Part shown: one piece after another, positions 1 to 8,292 of the stretch | Position numbering within the stretch: position 1 is the stretch's first letter | Layout: every line of letters begins with the position of its first letter | Source: Rhodoferax potami | GTDB taxonomy: Bacteria; Pseudomonadota; Gammaproteobacteria; Burkholderiales; Burkholderiaceae_C | Length of the DNA stretch: 64,000 nt | Assembly (NCBI RefSeq): GCF_032193765.1 | Contig: NZ_JAVBIJ010000001.1 | Span: forward strand, 2,046,001 to 2,110,000 | Direction: 5' to 3' | Program-made: the position numbers and the translations under genes | Notes under the pieces: generated by a model | Database searches by the model: none | What the model was told of the DNA's origin: nothing | What the model saw: only the letters and a program-made list of their open reading frames with translations

Positions 1-9
1 TAACCGGGT

Positions 10-39
10 CGCCGTTCGGACACATCGGCGGTTTTTTTC
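10..39 (+). terminator. Hairpin plus T-run at the left edge
   Basis: CGCCG (10-14) pairs with CGGCG (26-30) and is followed by a run of seven T on the plus strand. The T-run side fits termination of a plus-strand transcript entering from the left, not of fabG, which runs the other way. The stem is only 5 bp, so the call is weak. Confidence 0.3.
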
Positions 40-786
40 TTACATGTACATGCCGCCATTCACGTGCATTTCCTGCCCCGTGACATAGCCCGCCTGAGGG
101 GACGCAAGGTAGCACACCGCGTGCGCAATATCCGAGGGTTTGCCCAAATGCCCGAGGGGAATCTGGCCCAGCAAGGCTTTTTGTTGCTCTTCCGGCAGGC
201 CGGCCGTCATGTCGGTTTCAATAAATCCGGGCGCCACACAATTGACGGTGATGTTGCGCGAGCCAAGCTCCCGGGCCAGCGCACGGGTCATGCCCGCCAC
301 GCCCGCTTTGGCGGCTGCGTAGTTGGCCTGACCGGGGTTGCCGGACGCTCCGACCACCGAGGTGATGCTGATGATGCGGCCATACCGTTGCTTCATCATG
401 GTGCGCAACACAGAGCGGCTCATGCGAAACACTCCCTTGAGATTGGTGTCAACCACCGCATCCCAGTCGTCATCTTTCATGCGCATGGCCAGTGTGTCGC
501 GGGTAATGCCGGCGTTGTTCACCAGAACATGCAAGCCACCGAACTCTTTGGCGATCGCATCTACCAACGCCTCAGCCGCAGCGCCATCATTCACATCCAA
601 AGTGCGACCATCACAGCCTGCAAAGCCTGACAAGGCCTCACGGATTTTTGCCGCACCAGCGTCCGAGGTGGCAGTACCGATCACCTTGACGCCTTTGCGC
701 GCCAATTCCAATGCGATGGATGCGCCGATGCCTCGCGAGGCACCGGTCACCAGCGCCACTTGGCCCTCAAACTTGATTTCGCTCAT
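40..786 (-). CDS. fabG: 3-oxoacyl-[ACP] reductase FabG
   Basis: NADPH-dependent reduction of 3-oxoacyl-ACP to 3-hydroxyacyl-ACP, the first reduction of each fatty-acid elongation cycle, in the cytoplasm. The 248 residues form one short-chain dehydrogenase domain: Rossmann motif TGASRGIG at 14-21, NNAG at 90-93, catalytic Ser143, Tyr156 and Lys160 (YAAAK), and the usual GG..M C-terminus. Length is standard for the family. The ATG overlaps the fabD stop in an ATGA, implying translational coupling. It is the last fab gene visible; acpP and fabF would be expected beyond the left edge. Confidence 0.97.
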   Translation of the reverse strand: MSEIKFEGQVALVTGASRGIGASIALELARKGVKVIGTATSDAGAAKIREALSGFAGCDGRTLDVNDGAAAEALVDAIAKEFGGLHVLVNNAGITRDTLAMRMKDDDWDAVVDTNLKGVFRMSRSVLRTMMKQRYGRIISITSVVGASGNPGQANYAAAKAGVAGMTRALARELGSRNITVNCVAPGFIETDMTAGLPEEQQKALLGQIPLGHLGKPSDIAHAVCYLASPQAGYVTGQEMHVNGGMYM

Positions 787-1733
787 GCCAACAATCCTTT
801 CACTTCTTCCAGTGTCGCAGGATCAAACAGGGCAGCCCCTGTCATTTCTGCGTCAATCCGCTTGACCATACCGGCCAGCACCTTGCCGGGGCCACACTCG
901 ACCACCGTGGTCAAGCCACGCGCCTTGATGGCCTGGACACATTCCACCCAGCGCACCGGCCCGAAAGCCTGACGGTACAGCGCATCGCGAATGCGGTCTG
1001 CATCCATTTCAACAGCGACGTCAATGTTGTTCACCAGCGCAATCTGCGGGGCGGCAATCTCTATCTCTTCCAGGCTCGCCTTGAGCTTTTCTGCCGCTGG
1101 CTTCATCAGGCTGGAGTGGAACGGGGCCGACACCGGCAAGAGCAAAGCGCGCTTGGCACCTGCTGCTTTCAAAATTTCACACGCCTTGTCCACCGCCGCC
1201 TTGCTACCCGCGATAACGGTTTGACCTGCGTCGTTGAAGTTCACAGCTTCGACGACTTCAGAGCCAGAACCAGCCATAGCCGCCGTAGCTTCTGCGCAAC
1301 CCGCTATCACTTTCGTAGCATCCATACCCAAAATGGCTGCCATCGCGCCTACACCTACCGGTACCGCCTCTTGCATCGCCTGGGCACGCAAGCGCACCAA
1401 CGGCGCTGCCTGCGCCAAGGTCAAGGCACCTGCAGCAACCAATGCCGAGTACTCACCCAGTGAATGGCCCGCTACCACTTGGGGCGCTACGCCGGTTTCT
1501 GACATCCAAACCCGATACGCCGCCACTGCAGCCACCAACATCACCGGCTGGGTGTTGGTCGTGAGAGCCAATGCCTCTTTGGGTCCTTCGTGAATCAGCT
1601 TGGCAACATCTTCGCCCAAGGCGTCAGACGCTTCCTTTAAGGTTTCCAACACGATGGGGTGTGCGCCCCATGCATCCAGCATGCCCACCGATTGGGAGCC
1701 TTGACCGGGAAATACAAAAGCAAATGGTTTCAT
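783..1733 (-). CDS. fabD: Malonyl-CoA:ACP transacylase FabD
   Basis: Transfers malonyl from CoA to acyl carrier protein for fatty-acid elongation. 316 residues; GQGSQ at 10-14, nucleophile Ser91 in GHSLG, Arg116 for the malonyl carboxylate, and His206 in APFHSS. I take the ATG at 1733 (MKPFAF); the longer open frame upstream lies inside fabH and looks like no known protein. The stop overlaps fabG by 4 nt; fabH ends 53 nt upstream. A somewhat longer than usual Ala/Gly/Ser-rich stretch at about residues 150-162 coincides with a degenerate copy of the 59-nt repeat. Confidence 0.96.
   Translation of the reverse strand: MKPFAFVFPGQGSQSVGMLDAWGAHPIVLETLKEASDALGEDVAKLIHEGPKEALALTTNTQPVMLVAAVAAYRVWMSETGVAPQVVAGHSLGEYSALVAAGALTLAQAAPLVRLRAQAMQEAVPVGVGAMAAILGMDATKVIAGCAEATAAMAGSGSEVVEAVNFNDAGQTVIAGSKAAVDKACEILKAAGAKRALLLPVSAPFHSSLMKPAAEKLKASLEEIEIAAPQIALVNNIDVAVEMDADRIRDALYRQAFGPVRWVECVQAIKARGLTTVVECGPGKVLAGMVKRIDAEMTGAALFDPATLEEVKGLLA
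1263..1321 (-). repeat. Degenerate 59-nt interspersed element inside fabD
   Basis: Read on the minus strand it keeps GCTA at element positions 3-6, ATAGC at 15-19, GCGCA at 25-29 and GCTA at 42-45, all in register with the better copies. It is read through in the fabD frame (about residues 138-157). The match is loose and could be partly chance. Confidence 0.35.
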
Positions 1734-1745
1734 AGAAAATTCTTC

Positions 1746-1804
1746 GTCAAATTGAGCTCTAGCCTTGATTCTGCTTGCACGACGCGCTACAAAGTCAGGA
1801 GCAC
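1746..1804 (-). repeat. 59-nt interspersed element at the fabH 3' end
   Basis: Minus-strand copy with TAGC at positions 16-19, TCG.GCA at 23-29 and GCTAGAG at 42-48 in register. The fabH stop codon TAG (1789-1787) is the TAG of the element's TAGC motif, and the rest fills the fabH-fabD gap. There is no T-run, so it is probably not a working terminator here. Confidence 0.5.
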
Positions 1805-2764
1805 CGCACCCCAGGTGAAGCCACCACCTACGCCTTCCAGCATCAGGTTCTGGCCCGGCTTGACCCGACCGGCACGTACCGCAGAGTCCAATGCCAGCGG
1901 AATAGAGGCCGCCGAGGTATTGCCATGTTGATCCACCGTCACCACCACTTTGTCCATGGGCAGCTTCAGCTTCTTGGCGGTGCTTTGCATGATGCGGATA
2001 TTGGCTTGGTGAGGAATCAACCAATCGATATCCGCTTCGGTCTTGCCGGCTTTCGCCAGCGTCGCCCGTGCTGCATCTTCCAGCACGCCAACCGCCAACT
2101 TGAATACCGCTTGCCCATCCATCTTGAGCAAGGGGTCGCCCAGAATGTGTCCGTTTGATACATGTCCGGGCACACAAAGAACACCGACATGCTTACCATC
2201 CGCATGCAAGTCACTGGCGAGGATACCCGGGGTTTCCGATGCTTCTAAGACCACGGCACCCGCACCATCGCCAAACAGCACACACGTCGTACGGTCGGTG
2301 AAATCCAGCAAACGGGAAAACACTTCGGCCCCCACGACAAGCGCTTTGCTCGCACCGCCGGTGCGAATCATCGCGTCAGCCACTGTCAGCGCGTAAACGA
2401 AGCCGCTGCAAACGGCCTGCACATCAAAAGCGGCACATCCGTTGGCACCCAGCTTGTTTTGCAAGATACATGCGGTGGAGGGGAACACCATGTCCGGCGT
2501 GGAGGTGGCGACGATGATCAAGTCAATGTCTTGCGCCTGCAAGCCCGCTGCGCTCAAAGCGCTTTTGCAGGCCTCCAGCGCCAAGTCGCTGCTGTAAACA
2601 CCAGCTTCCACAAAGTGGCGAGCGCGAATACCGGTGCGCTCCACGATCCATTCATCAGAGGTCTCAACCCCTTGGGCTGCCAGCTGCGCCGCCAGGTCCG
2701 CGTTGGTCAACCGGCGGGGAGGCACATAGCTACCTGTGCCTGTAATTCGGGAATAACGTGTCAT
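1787..2764 (-). CDS. fabH: 3-oxoacyl-[ACP] synthase III FabH
   Basis: Condenses acetyl-CoA with malonyl-ACP to start fatty-acid synthesis. Numbering from the ATG at 2764 (325 residues), the thiolase-fold triad is Cys119 (AVCSG), His252 (PHQAN) and Asn282 (GNTSA), all intact; length is normal. A GTG six codons upstream (2782) is in frame, but MTRYSRI is the usual family N-terminus, so I prefer the ATG; neither has a strong Shine-Dalgarno. The gene lies between plsX (27 nt) and fabD (53 nt). Its TAG stop falls inside a 59-nt repeat. Confidence 0.95.
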   Translation of the reverse strand: MTRYSRITGTGSYVPPRRLTNADLAAQLAAQGVETSDEWIVERTGIRARHFVEAGVYSSDLALEACKSALSAAGLQAQDIDLIIVATSTPDMVFPSTACILQNKLGANGCAAFDVQAVCSGFVYALTVADAMIRTGGASKALVVGAEVFSRLLDFTDRTTCVLFGDGAGAVVLEASETPGILASDLHADGKHVGVLCVPGHVSNGHILGDPLLKMDGQAVFKLAVGVLEDAARATLAKAGKTEADIDWLIPHQANIRIMQSTAKKLKLPMDKVVVTVDQHGNTSAASIPLALDSAVRAGRVKPGQNLMLEGVGGGFTWGAVLLTL

Positions 2765-2791
2765 GGGTGTTGTAGCGTGCACCCGTTCAGA

Positions 2792-3817
2792 CTAAGCCTC
2801 TGCTTCAGCAACCGCTAAAAGTGGTGCAGCCTTGGCAATGCGAACCTGAACGCGGTCCAGCAAGTTGTTTCGGGCTGCATCATACGCGCGGTTCAAGGCA
2901 TTGCCGAACGACAGACTGTCGGCAGAACCATGGCTCTTGAACACCAGACCGCGCAAGCCCAAAAGGGCTGCACCGTTGTAACGACGATGATCAAAGCGGT
3001 TTTTAAACGCATTTAGAACCGAATAAGCAGCAATAGCCGCCATTTTTGTCAAGATATTGCGTGAAAACTCAGCCTTCAAAAACGTGCCAAACATCGAGGC
3101 CAGGCCTTCGCTGGTTTTGAGCGCCACATTGCCCACAAAACCGTCACACACGACGATCGCAGCAGTGCCTTTGAAGATGTCGTTGCCTTCCACATTACCC
3201 ACAAAGTTCAGATCACCCGTTTTCGCGGCTGTTCGCAGAAGTTCACCTGCTTTTTTGATGACTTCGTTGCCTTTGATGACCTCTTCACCAATATTGAGTA
3301 AGCCCACCGACGGTGACTCATCGCCGCTGAGCACCGACACCAGCGCCGAGCCCATGACCGCAAACTGCAGCAGGTGTTCGGCCGAGCAATCCACATTGGC
3401 CCCCAGATCCAGCACCGTGGTTGCACCACCCTTCGCATTGGGGATTTGTCCGGCAATTGCCGGCCGCTCGATACCATCCAGCGTTTTCAAGATGTAGCGG
3501 GAGATAGCCATCAACGCGCCGGTGTTTCCCGCAGACACAGCCGCTTGCGCTGCCCCGTCTTTCACTTGCTGAATCGCCACCCGCATGGAAGAGTCTTTCT
3601 TCTTGCGCAAGGCGACCTCAAGGGCATCGTCCATGGTGACCACTTCTGTGGTGACCACCACGGTCGCGCGCGGATGGGAAAAGCCCTTCAGCGCATCGGC
3701 CAAGCCCACCAAGACCAACGCAGCATCCGGATGACGATCCAGAAACTCACGACAAGCAGGTAGCGTTACCTCTGGGCCATGGTCTCCGCCCATGCAATCA
3801 ACGGCAATCGTAATCAT
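2792..3817 (-). CDS. plsX: Phosphate acyltransferase PlsX
   Basis: Makes acyl-phosphate from acyl-ACP and phosphate, feeding PlsY for phospholipid synthesis. 341 residues from the ATG at 3817, beginning [15 protein letters not shown], the family signature N-terminus; the 16 extra upstream residues of the open frame are not PlsX-like. Glycine-rich SAGNTGALM and the GNVEGNDI segment are present. First gene of the plsX-fabH-fabD-fabG run. A strong hairpin separates it from rpmF, so it probably has its own promoter in the 55 nt between or depends on read-through. Confidence 0.95.
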   Translation of the reverse strand: MITIAVDCMGGDHGPEVTLPACREFLDRHPDAALVLVGLADALKGFSHPRATVVVTTEVVTMDDALEVALRKKKDSSMRVAIQQVKDGAAQAAVSAGNTGALMAISRYILKTLDGIERPAIAGQIPNAKGGATTVLDLGANVDCSAEHLLQFAVMGSALVSVLSGDESPSVGLLNIGEEVIKGNEVIKKAGELLRTAAKTGDLNFVGNVEGNDIFKGTAAIVVCDGFVGNVALKTSEGLASMFGTFLKAEFSRNILTKMAAIAAYSVLNAFKNRFDHRRYNGAALLGLRGLVFKSHGSADSLSFGNALNRAYDAARNNLLDRVQVRIAKAAPLLAVAEAEA

Positions 3818-3872
3818 GCGCAATTCAATCCAACAACAATAAAGCGGGCAATTATCTGACCCCAAAATGACA

Positions 3873-3909
3873 AAAGCCCGTCGCTACAGAAACTGTAGCT
3901 TCGGGCTTT
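3873..3909 (-). terminator. Strong hairpin between rpmF and plsX
   Basis: AAAGCCCG (3873-3880) pairs with CGGGCTTT (3902-3909), and inside it GCTACAG (3883-3889) pairs perfectly with CTGTAGC (3893-3899) around an AAA loop. On the minus strand it follows the rpmF stop by about 16 nt and is followed by TTTTGTCATTTT, as for an intrinsic terminator or attenuator inside the rpmF-plsX-fab unit. Confidence 0.65.
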
Positions 3910-3925
3910 GCGGGATTCAGGTGAA

Positions 3926-4108
3926 TCAGGCTTCAGATTTTGTCTTCAACACCTTGCGACCGCGGTAGAAACCGGTGGGGCTGATGTGGTGACGCAAGTG
4001 AATTTCGCCGGTGGTGGGTTCCACTGCGATACCGGGCACGTTCAGTGCATTGTGCGAACGGTGCATACCGCGCTTGGAAGGAGATTTTTTGTTTTGTTGA
4101 ACTGCCAT
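3926..4108 (-). CDS. rpmF: 50S ribosomal protein L32
   Basis: Structural protein of the large ribosomal subunit, 60 residues, starting [19 protein letters not shown]. The basic N-terminus with the KxSxSKRxxRRSH-type signature is diagnostic. The zinc cysteines of some L32 proteins are absent; it is the C-minus type usual in proteobacteria. It lies 119 nt downstream of yceD and is followed by a strong hairpin before plsX. The yceD-rpmF-plsX-fab order is widely conserved. Confidence 0.96.
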   Translation of the reverse strand: MAVQQNKKSPSKRGMHRSHNALNVPGIAVEPTTGEIHLRHHISPTGFYRGRKVLKTKSEA

Positions 4109-4227
4109 GATCGGCTCCTGGGCAAAGGTGCTGCGCAGGCGGCAACACGGTTGGGGTTAGTAAAACGCGGCAGGTCTGGCACGCGGAGCCTCAGATTATA
4201 GCCCAAACTTCGCGCAGCCTCCAACCC

Positions 4228-4764
4228 CTACTTTTTGAGCTGCTGCAACACCGCAAAAGGATTCGGCTTTTCCGTGGGCGCATCGACGAAATCAGCGTCT
4301 GCCGCCTGAAGCTTGACCGGCGCGGGGCACTCCTCATGCTTGGGAACCGGCGGGACTGACATCAATAGTTCGTCCTCGACCAGCTCCAGCAGATTGAATT
4401 CACGGCTGAGCACCAAGACGTCTTCCTCTGATTCTTCGTCTTCCACCTCAGCGAGTGCCTCGCTGGCAACAAAACGGAAAGAACGCTCGAAAGACACCTC
4501 CGTTGCAACCGGCCCCAAACAACGCTGACAAGTCATCACCAAAGTGGTGGAACCCTCTAGATGGAGCCATGGTTCAGGCTGGCCGACGGCATCTTCTTGC
4601 ATTTCTCCGTCCGCGGAGAAGCTCACCAATGTTCCCTCGATCGGGCCCAGGGATTCCTCGCGCAAACGCTCCATTTCCGCCAACGGGACGCTGCCCTCCA
4701 ATGCGCCTGAAGCTTGTGCGAAGGCTTTGACAGGAAGGCTGCGGGGTACGTATTCATGTTTCAT
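4228..4764 (-). CDS. yceD: YceD/DUF177 family protein (23S rRNA accumulation)
   Basis: 178 residues of the DUF177/YceD family, whose E. coli member is needed for normal 23S rRNA accumulation. Visible features are the CQRC pair at 79-82, an acidic segment at about 103-115 (EVEDEESEEDV), and the conserved C-terminal NPFAVLQQLKK. It directly precedes rpmF, the standard neighbour. Its start is 25 nt from the divergent maf start, so both promoters must overlap or be short. Biochemical role is known only from family work. Confidence 0.9.
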   Translation of the reverse strand: MKHEYVPRSLPVKAFAQASGALEGSVPLAEMERLREESLGPIEGTLVSFSADGEMQEDAVGQPEPWLHLEGSTTLVMTCQRCLGPVATEVSFERSFRFVASEALAEVEDEESEEDVLVLSREFNLLELVEDELLMSVPPVPKHEECPAPVKLQAADADFVDAPTEKPNPFAVLQQLKK

Positions 4765-4789
4765 CCGCGCAGTGTAAGAGAATCGCTAC

Positions 4790-5395
4790 ATGCAAAGCTC
4801 CCCTTCCAGAAAACTCGTCCTAGGCTCCACCTCGGTATACCGGCGCGAACTCCTGGCGCGATTGCGCCTGCCTTTTATCGTTGCGGCACCTGATGTAGAT
4901 GAAACACCACTTCCCGGCGAAGCACCCGCTGCCCTTGCCCGCCGACTCGCCCTGGCCAAGGCCCGCGCGGTCGCAGACACGCACCCCGATTGCATTGTGA
5001 TCGGCTCAGACCAAGTCGCCGACCTGCACGGCCAGCCCTTGGGCAAGCCGGGCACGCATGACCGTGCCGTGGCTCAGTTGCAGGCCATGCGCGGTCAAAC
5101 GGTGATTTTTCAAACTGCAGTGGCCGTGGTGTGCAAAGCCAGCGGCTTTGTGCAAGAGGACCTGGCACCTGTGAGGGTGCAGTTCAGGGACTTGGGCGAT
5201 GCAGAAATCGAACAATACCTGCGCGCGGAAACGCCCTATGACTGCGCAGGCAGCGCCAAGAGCGAAGGCTTGGGCATCAGCCTGCTGGAAGCGATTGACA
5301 ACGACGACCCTACGGCGCTGGTCGGACTACCGCTGATTCGCACCTGCCGCATGCTGCGTGCAGCCGGCTTGAACCTGTGGGAGCAAGCAACATGA
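4790..5395 (+). CDS. maf: Maf-family nucleotide pyrophosphatase (YceF type)
   Basis: Hydrolyses non-canonical nucleoside triphosphates; the YceF subfamily favours 7-methyl-GTP. 201 residues; N-terminal LVLGSTSVYRRELL with the phosphate-binding SxxR pattern, the PDVDE segment at 34-38, GSDQV at 72-76 with catalytic-site Asp74, and the C-terminal DPTALVGLPL signature. I assign the YceF type from YDCAGSAKSEGLG rather than the Maf1 version; subfamily choice is inference. Its stop overlaps the next gene in an ATGA. Confidence 0.9.
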   Translation: MQSSPSRKLVLGSTSVYRRELLARLRLPFIVAAPDVDETPLPGEAPAALARRLALAKARAVADTHPDCIVIGSDQVADLHGQPLGKPGTHDRAVAQLQAMRGQTVIFQTAVAVVCKASGFVQEDLAPVRVQFRDLGDAEIEQYLRAETPYDCAGSAKSEGLGISLLEAIDNDDPTALVGLPLIRTCRMLRAAGLNLWEQAT

Positions 5396-6147
5396 CCGGC
5401 ACCCTGTATTTGGTGCCGGCGCCGCTGGATTTCGGCTGCGCAAGCCAAAGCGCCCTCTCCGACAGCATGCCGCAGCAAACCCTGCAGCGTGCGGCCGCCT
5501 TGCGCTACTGGATTTGCGAGAACGCCAAAAGCACCCGGGCCTACCTCAAGCGCGTGGGTGAATCTCACCCTTTGAATACAACGATTCAAGACATGCAGCT
5601 CCAGGAGCTCCCTAGGGAGGTGCATAAAAAAGGCGACCACCTTGGCGGCTTCGACGCCAAACCCCTGCTCGCCGCTGCTTTGCAAGGCCATGACGTTGGG
5701 CTGGTCAGCGAAGCCGGTATGCCTGCCATTGCCGACCCGGGCTCGTCGGTGGTGCGTGCTGCCCATGAGTTGGGGATTCCGGTGGTGCCCTTGGTGGGAC
5801 CGGTATCGCTTTTGCTGGCTCTGGCTGCCAGTGGGTTGAACGGCCAGAACTTTGCGTTTGTCGGCTATGTGCCGTCTGAACCCTCAGAACGGGTCAAGCG
5901 CATCAAAGAGTTGGAATCCTTGGCGCTTAAATCCGGGCAGACCCAGATTTTTATCGAGACGCCCTACCGCAACACCGCCCTGCTGCAGAGCCTGCTGCAA
6001 ACGCTGCAAACCAACACCCGGCTAGCCACCTCCAGCGGCCTGACACTGGCAACCGCTTGCACCCATAGCCAGACCGTCAAGCACTGGAAACACAGCGGCT
6101 GGGCCTTGGACAACGCCACGCCAACTGTGTTCGCCCTCGGCCGCTAG
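5392..6147 (+). CDS. RsmI-like SAM-dependent methyltransferase
   Basis: Tetrapyrrole-methylase-fold protein, 251 residues from the ATG at 5392 that overlaps the maf stop by 4 nt. LYLVPAPLD at the N-terminus, GHDVGLVSEAGMPAIADPGS and the LVGPVSLLLALAASGL segment match the RsmI (16S rRNA 2'-O-methyltransferase) family. It is shorter than RsmI (about 280) and lacks its C-terminal extension, so it is probably a paralogue of unknown target. Coupling to maf suggests co-expression only. Confidence 0.75.
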   Translation: MTGTLYLVPAPLDFGCASQSALSDSMPQQTLQRAAALRYWICENAKSTRAYLKRVGESHPLNTTIQDMQLQELPREVHKKGDHLGGFDAKPLLAAALQGHDVGLVSEAGMPAIADPGSSVVRAAHELGIPVVPLVGPVSLLLALAASGLNGQNFAFVGYVPSEPSERVKRIKELESLALKSGQTQIFIETPYRNTALLQSLLQTLQTNTRLATSSGLTLATACTHSQTVKHWKHSGWALDNATPTVFALGR

Positions 6148-6157
6148 CCCCCCCCGT

Positions 6158-7198
6158 TCAGTGAAGCGCTGGCAACGAGCGCAGCGCCTTCACTGCACCG
6201 TCGCCGATCGAGGCACCAAAACGCTTGACAAGCCGCTCGGCCACATTTTCCTTGCGGGTGTAGTCCACGATCTCTTCGGCCTTCACGACTTCACGGGCCA
6301 CGTAATCAATATTGCCCAGCTTGTCGGCCAAGCCGAGGTCGATCGCCTGCTGACCGGTCCAGAATAAACCGCTGAATATCTCCGGGGTCTCGGTGAGCCG
6401 CTTGCCGCGGCCCTCTTTCACCACGGCAATGAATTGCTGGTGAATCTGGTCCAACATGGACTGGGCGAAGGCACGTTGCTTCTCGGTCTGGGGGCTGAAC
6501 GGATCGAGCAAACCCTTGTTCTCCCCTGCCGTCATCAAACGGCGCTCCACACCGAGCTTGTCCATCAAGCCGGTGAAACCAAAACCGTCCATCAGCACTC
6601 CGATGCTGCCAACGATGCTGGCCTTGTCGACATAGATTTCATCGGCTGCTACAGCGATGTAGTACGCGGCGGAAGCACAGGTCTCTTCGACCACTGCATA
6701 GACCGGTTTGTTGTGCAGCGCTTTCAGACGCCGGATCTCATCATTGATGATGCCGGCTTGCACCGGGCTACCTCCCGGGGAGTTGATCAACAAGACCACG
6801 GCCTTCGCCCCCTGATCTTCAAAGGCTGAGCGCATGGAGGCTACGACCACATCGGCACTGGCTTCATTGCCTGACGCAATTTCGCCCCGGATGCTCACGA
6901 CCGCCGTATGGGGTGTGGCGATATCGGCGGGCGCGCCGCTTTGCTGCAAGCCCATCCACACCACCACCGACAGAAACACCAGCCAGGCAATCCGGATGCC
7001 ATTGCGCCACCGGCGCGCGCTGCGTTGCTCGACCAAGGTTGCGGTTGCGAGCTTTTCAAGCGTAGCGCGCTCCCAGCCCGCGTCAGAATTTTTGGCGGTG
7101 CTCGCTATCTTTTCAGGAGCTGCTTGCGCAGACTCATTGCCGGCTACAGGCATATTTGGATCTTCAGGCATACCTGTCGGCATATGGGGTTCCGTCAT
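6158..7198 (-). CDS. sppA: SppA-type signal peptide peptidase (S49 family)
   Basis: Membrane-anchored serine protease degrading cleaved signal peptides or membrane fragments; the active domain faces the periplasm. 346 residues: cytoplasmic N-terminal tail 1-67, one membrane segment about 69-86, S49 domain to the end. NSPGGS at 139-144; Ser176 (CASAAYY) and Lys228 (GENKG) are spaced exactly like the Ser147/Lys199 dyad of B. subtilis SppA, and GSIGV is at 197-201. Residues 13-33 of the tail are encoded by a 59-nt repeat. The gene abuts the Rieske gene with no gap. Confidence 0.9.
   Translation of the reverse strand: MTEPHMPTGMPEDPNMPVAGNESAQAAPEKIASTAKNSDAGWERATLEKLATATLVEQRSARRWRNGIRIAWLVFLSVVVWMGLQQSGAPADIATPHTAVVSIRGEIASGNEASADVVVASMRSAFEDQGAKAVVLLINSPGGSPVQAGIINDEIRRLKALHNKPVYAVVEETCASAAYYIAVAADEIYVDKASIVGSIGVLMDGFGFTGLMDKLGVERRLMTAGENKGLLDPFSPQTEKQRAFAQSMLDQIHQQFIAVVKEGRGKRLTETPEIFSGLFWTGQQAIDLGLADKLGNIDYVAREVVKAEEIVDYTRKENVAERLVKRFGASIGDGAVKALRSLPALH
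7102..7160 (+). repeat. 59-nt interspersed element within the sppA N-terminal tail
   Basis: Plus-strand copy: GCTATC at positions 3-8, AGCTGCTTGCGCA at 17-29 and GCTA.AGGC at 42-50 in register with the intergenic copies. It lies antisense to sppA and is translated through as residues 13-33 of the non-conserved cytoplasmic tail. Confidence 0.6.
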
Positions 7199-7582
7199 TT
7201 AAAACACTACCGGTTGGAGATGGGAGGAAGTATGCCAGTGGACGACGCCATCCACCTCAGACAATGCGATCGAGACCAGCCCGCCTCGGCACGGGCCGGT
7301 GCGGCACATGCCGGTTTGGGGGCTGTACATGGCGCCATGGGTAGCACATATCAACCAATGACCGGTCAAATCAAAGAACCGGTTGGGCTGGTAGTCCATT
7401 TCCATGGGAACGTGCGAGCAACGATTCAAATAGGCATACACCTTGCCCGCATAGCGAATCGCAAAGGCGTAACAAGTCTGCCCGCAATAGATCACATCAA
7501 AAGGCACCGCCAGCCCGCTATCCACCAAATCAGCGGAGTTGCACAAGGCAATTCCGGGCGTGTCGGGAAGGGTGTCTGGCAT
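7199..7582 (-). CDS. Small Rieske [2Fe-2S] protein
   Basis: 127 residues forming one Rieske domain with Cys55-x-His57 (RCSH) and Cys79-x-x-His82 (CATH), the complete two-Cys/two-His cluster set. There is no signal peptide or membrane segment, so it is probably a cytoplasmic ferredoxin-like electron carrier or an oxygenase-associated ferredoxin, although no oxygenase gene lies nearby. It sits between the HAD phosphatase and sppA in one closely spaced minus-strand run. The specific partner is unknown. Confidence 0.85.
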   Translation of the reverse strand: MPDTLPDTPGIALCNSADLVDSGLAVPFDVIYCGQTCYAFAIRYAGKVYAYLNRCSHVPMEMDYQPNRFFDLTGHWLICATHGAMYSPQTGMCRTGPCRGGLVSIALSEVDGVVHWHTSSHLQPVVF

Positions 7583-7609
7583 GGTGGCTCCTGATCTGGC
7601 GTGTCAAAG

Positions 7610-8284
7610 TCAGGCGTTGGCCTGCAACCAGGCGTCCAACTCCGCCACAGAGTGGGCAATCGCCAAGGGCCCCAGCGCCTCGAAGCTGTCCGGCTCATGC
7701 GCGCCGTAGCTCACGGCCACGCTGGCGCATCCGGCGTTCACCGCCATTTGCAGGTCGTGGGTGGTGTCGCCGATCATCAGTACCCGGTCAGCCTCCACCC
7801 CAAACTCCATCATCAGCTCTTGCAGCATCAGGGGGTGGGGCTTGCCGGCGGTTTCGTCCGCCGTGCGGGAGCCATCAAAAATGCCTTGCAGGTTCACATC
7901 GCGCAACGCTTCATTCAGGCCGCCACGGCTCTTGCCAGTGGCCACAGTCAGCAAATGCTGGCGGGCTTTGAGCCGATCCAGCATCTCCAGCACACCTGTA
8001 AACAGGGTGATGTCGTTCTGGTGCACGCTGTAGTGGTGCTTGTAGCGCGCACCTAACAGCGGGTATTTGTCAGCAGGCACATCCGGCGCGGCATGGGCCA
8101 ATGCTTGCATCAGGCCCATGCCAATGACATAGGAGGCATCCTTGTCGCTGGGTACGGTACCCCCTACATCCTGAACCGCCAGCTGGATGCAACGGGTGAT
8201 GAGGGCGGTGGAGTCAAACAAAGTGCCATCCCAATCGAATGCGATCAGGTCAAAACGGCGGGGGCGGAAAGCGGTGGAATTCAT
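7610..8284 (-). CDS. HAD-superfamily phosphatase, phosphoglycolate phosphatase-like
   Basis: 224 residues of HAD subfamily IA: nucleophile Asp17 and acid/base Asp19 in FDWDGT, a helical cap at about 27-90, motif II threonine in VATGKSRGG, motif III lysine in GKPHP and motif IV GDTTHD. It resembles Gph, which removes 2-phosphoglycolate from DNA repair or oxygenation, but HAD substrates cannot be read from sequence. It starts 8 nt after the rluC stop, so the two are probably co-transcribed. Confidence 0.85.
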   Translation of the reverse strand: MNSTAFRPRRFDLIAFDWDGTLFDSTALITRCIQLAVQDVGGTVPSDKDASYVIGMGLMQALAHAAPDVPADKYPLLGARYKHHYSVHQNDITLFTGVLEMLDRLKARQHLLTVATGKSRGGLNEALRDVNLQGIFDGSRTADETAGKPHPLMLQELMMEFGVEADRVLMIGDTTHDLQMAVNAGCASVAVSYGAHEPDSFEALGPLAIAHSVAELDAWLQANA

Positions 8285-8292
8285 GCCTCGAT

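Noticed and set aside
2699..2760. TAGCTAC near the fabH start as a repeat copy
   Set aside because: It encodes the conserved FabH N-terminus (TGSYVPP) and lacks the other blocks.
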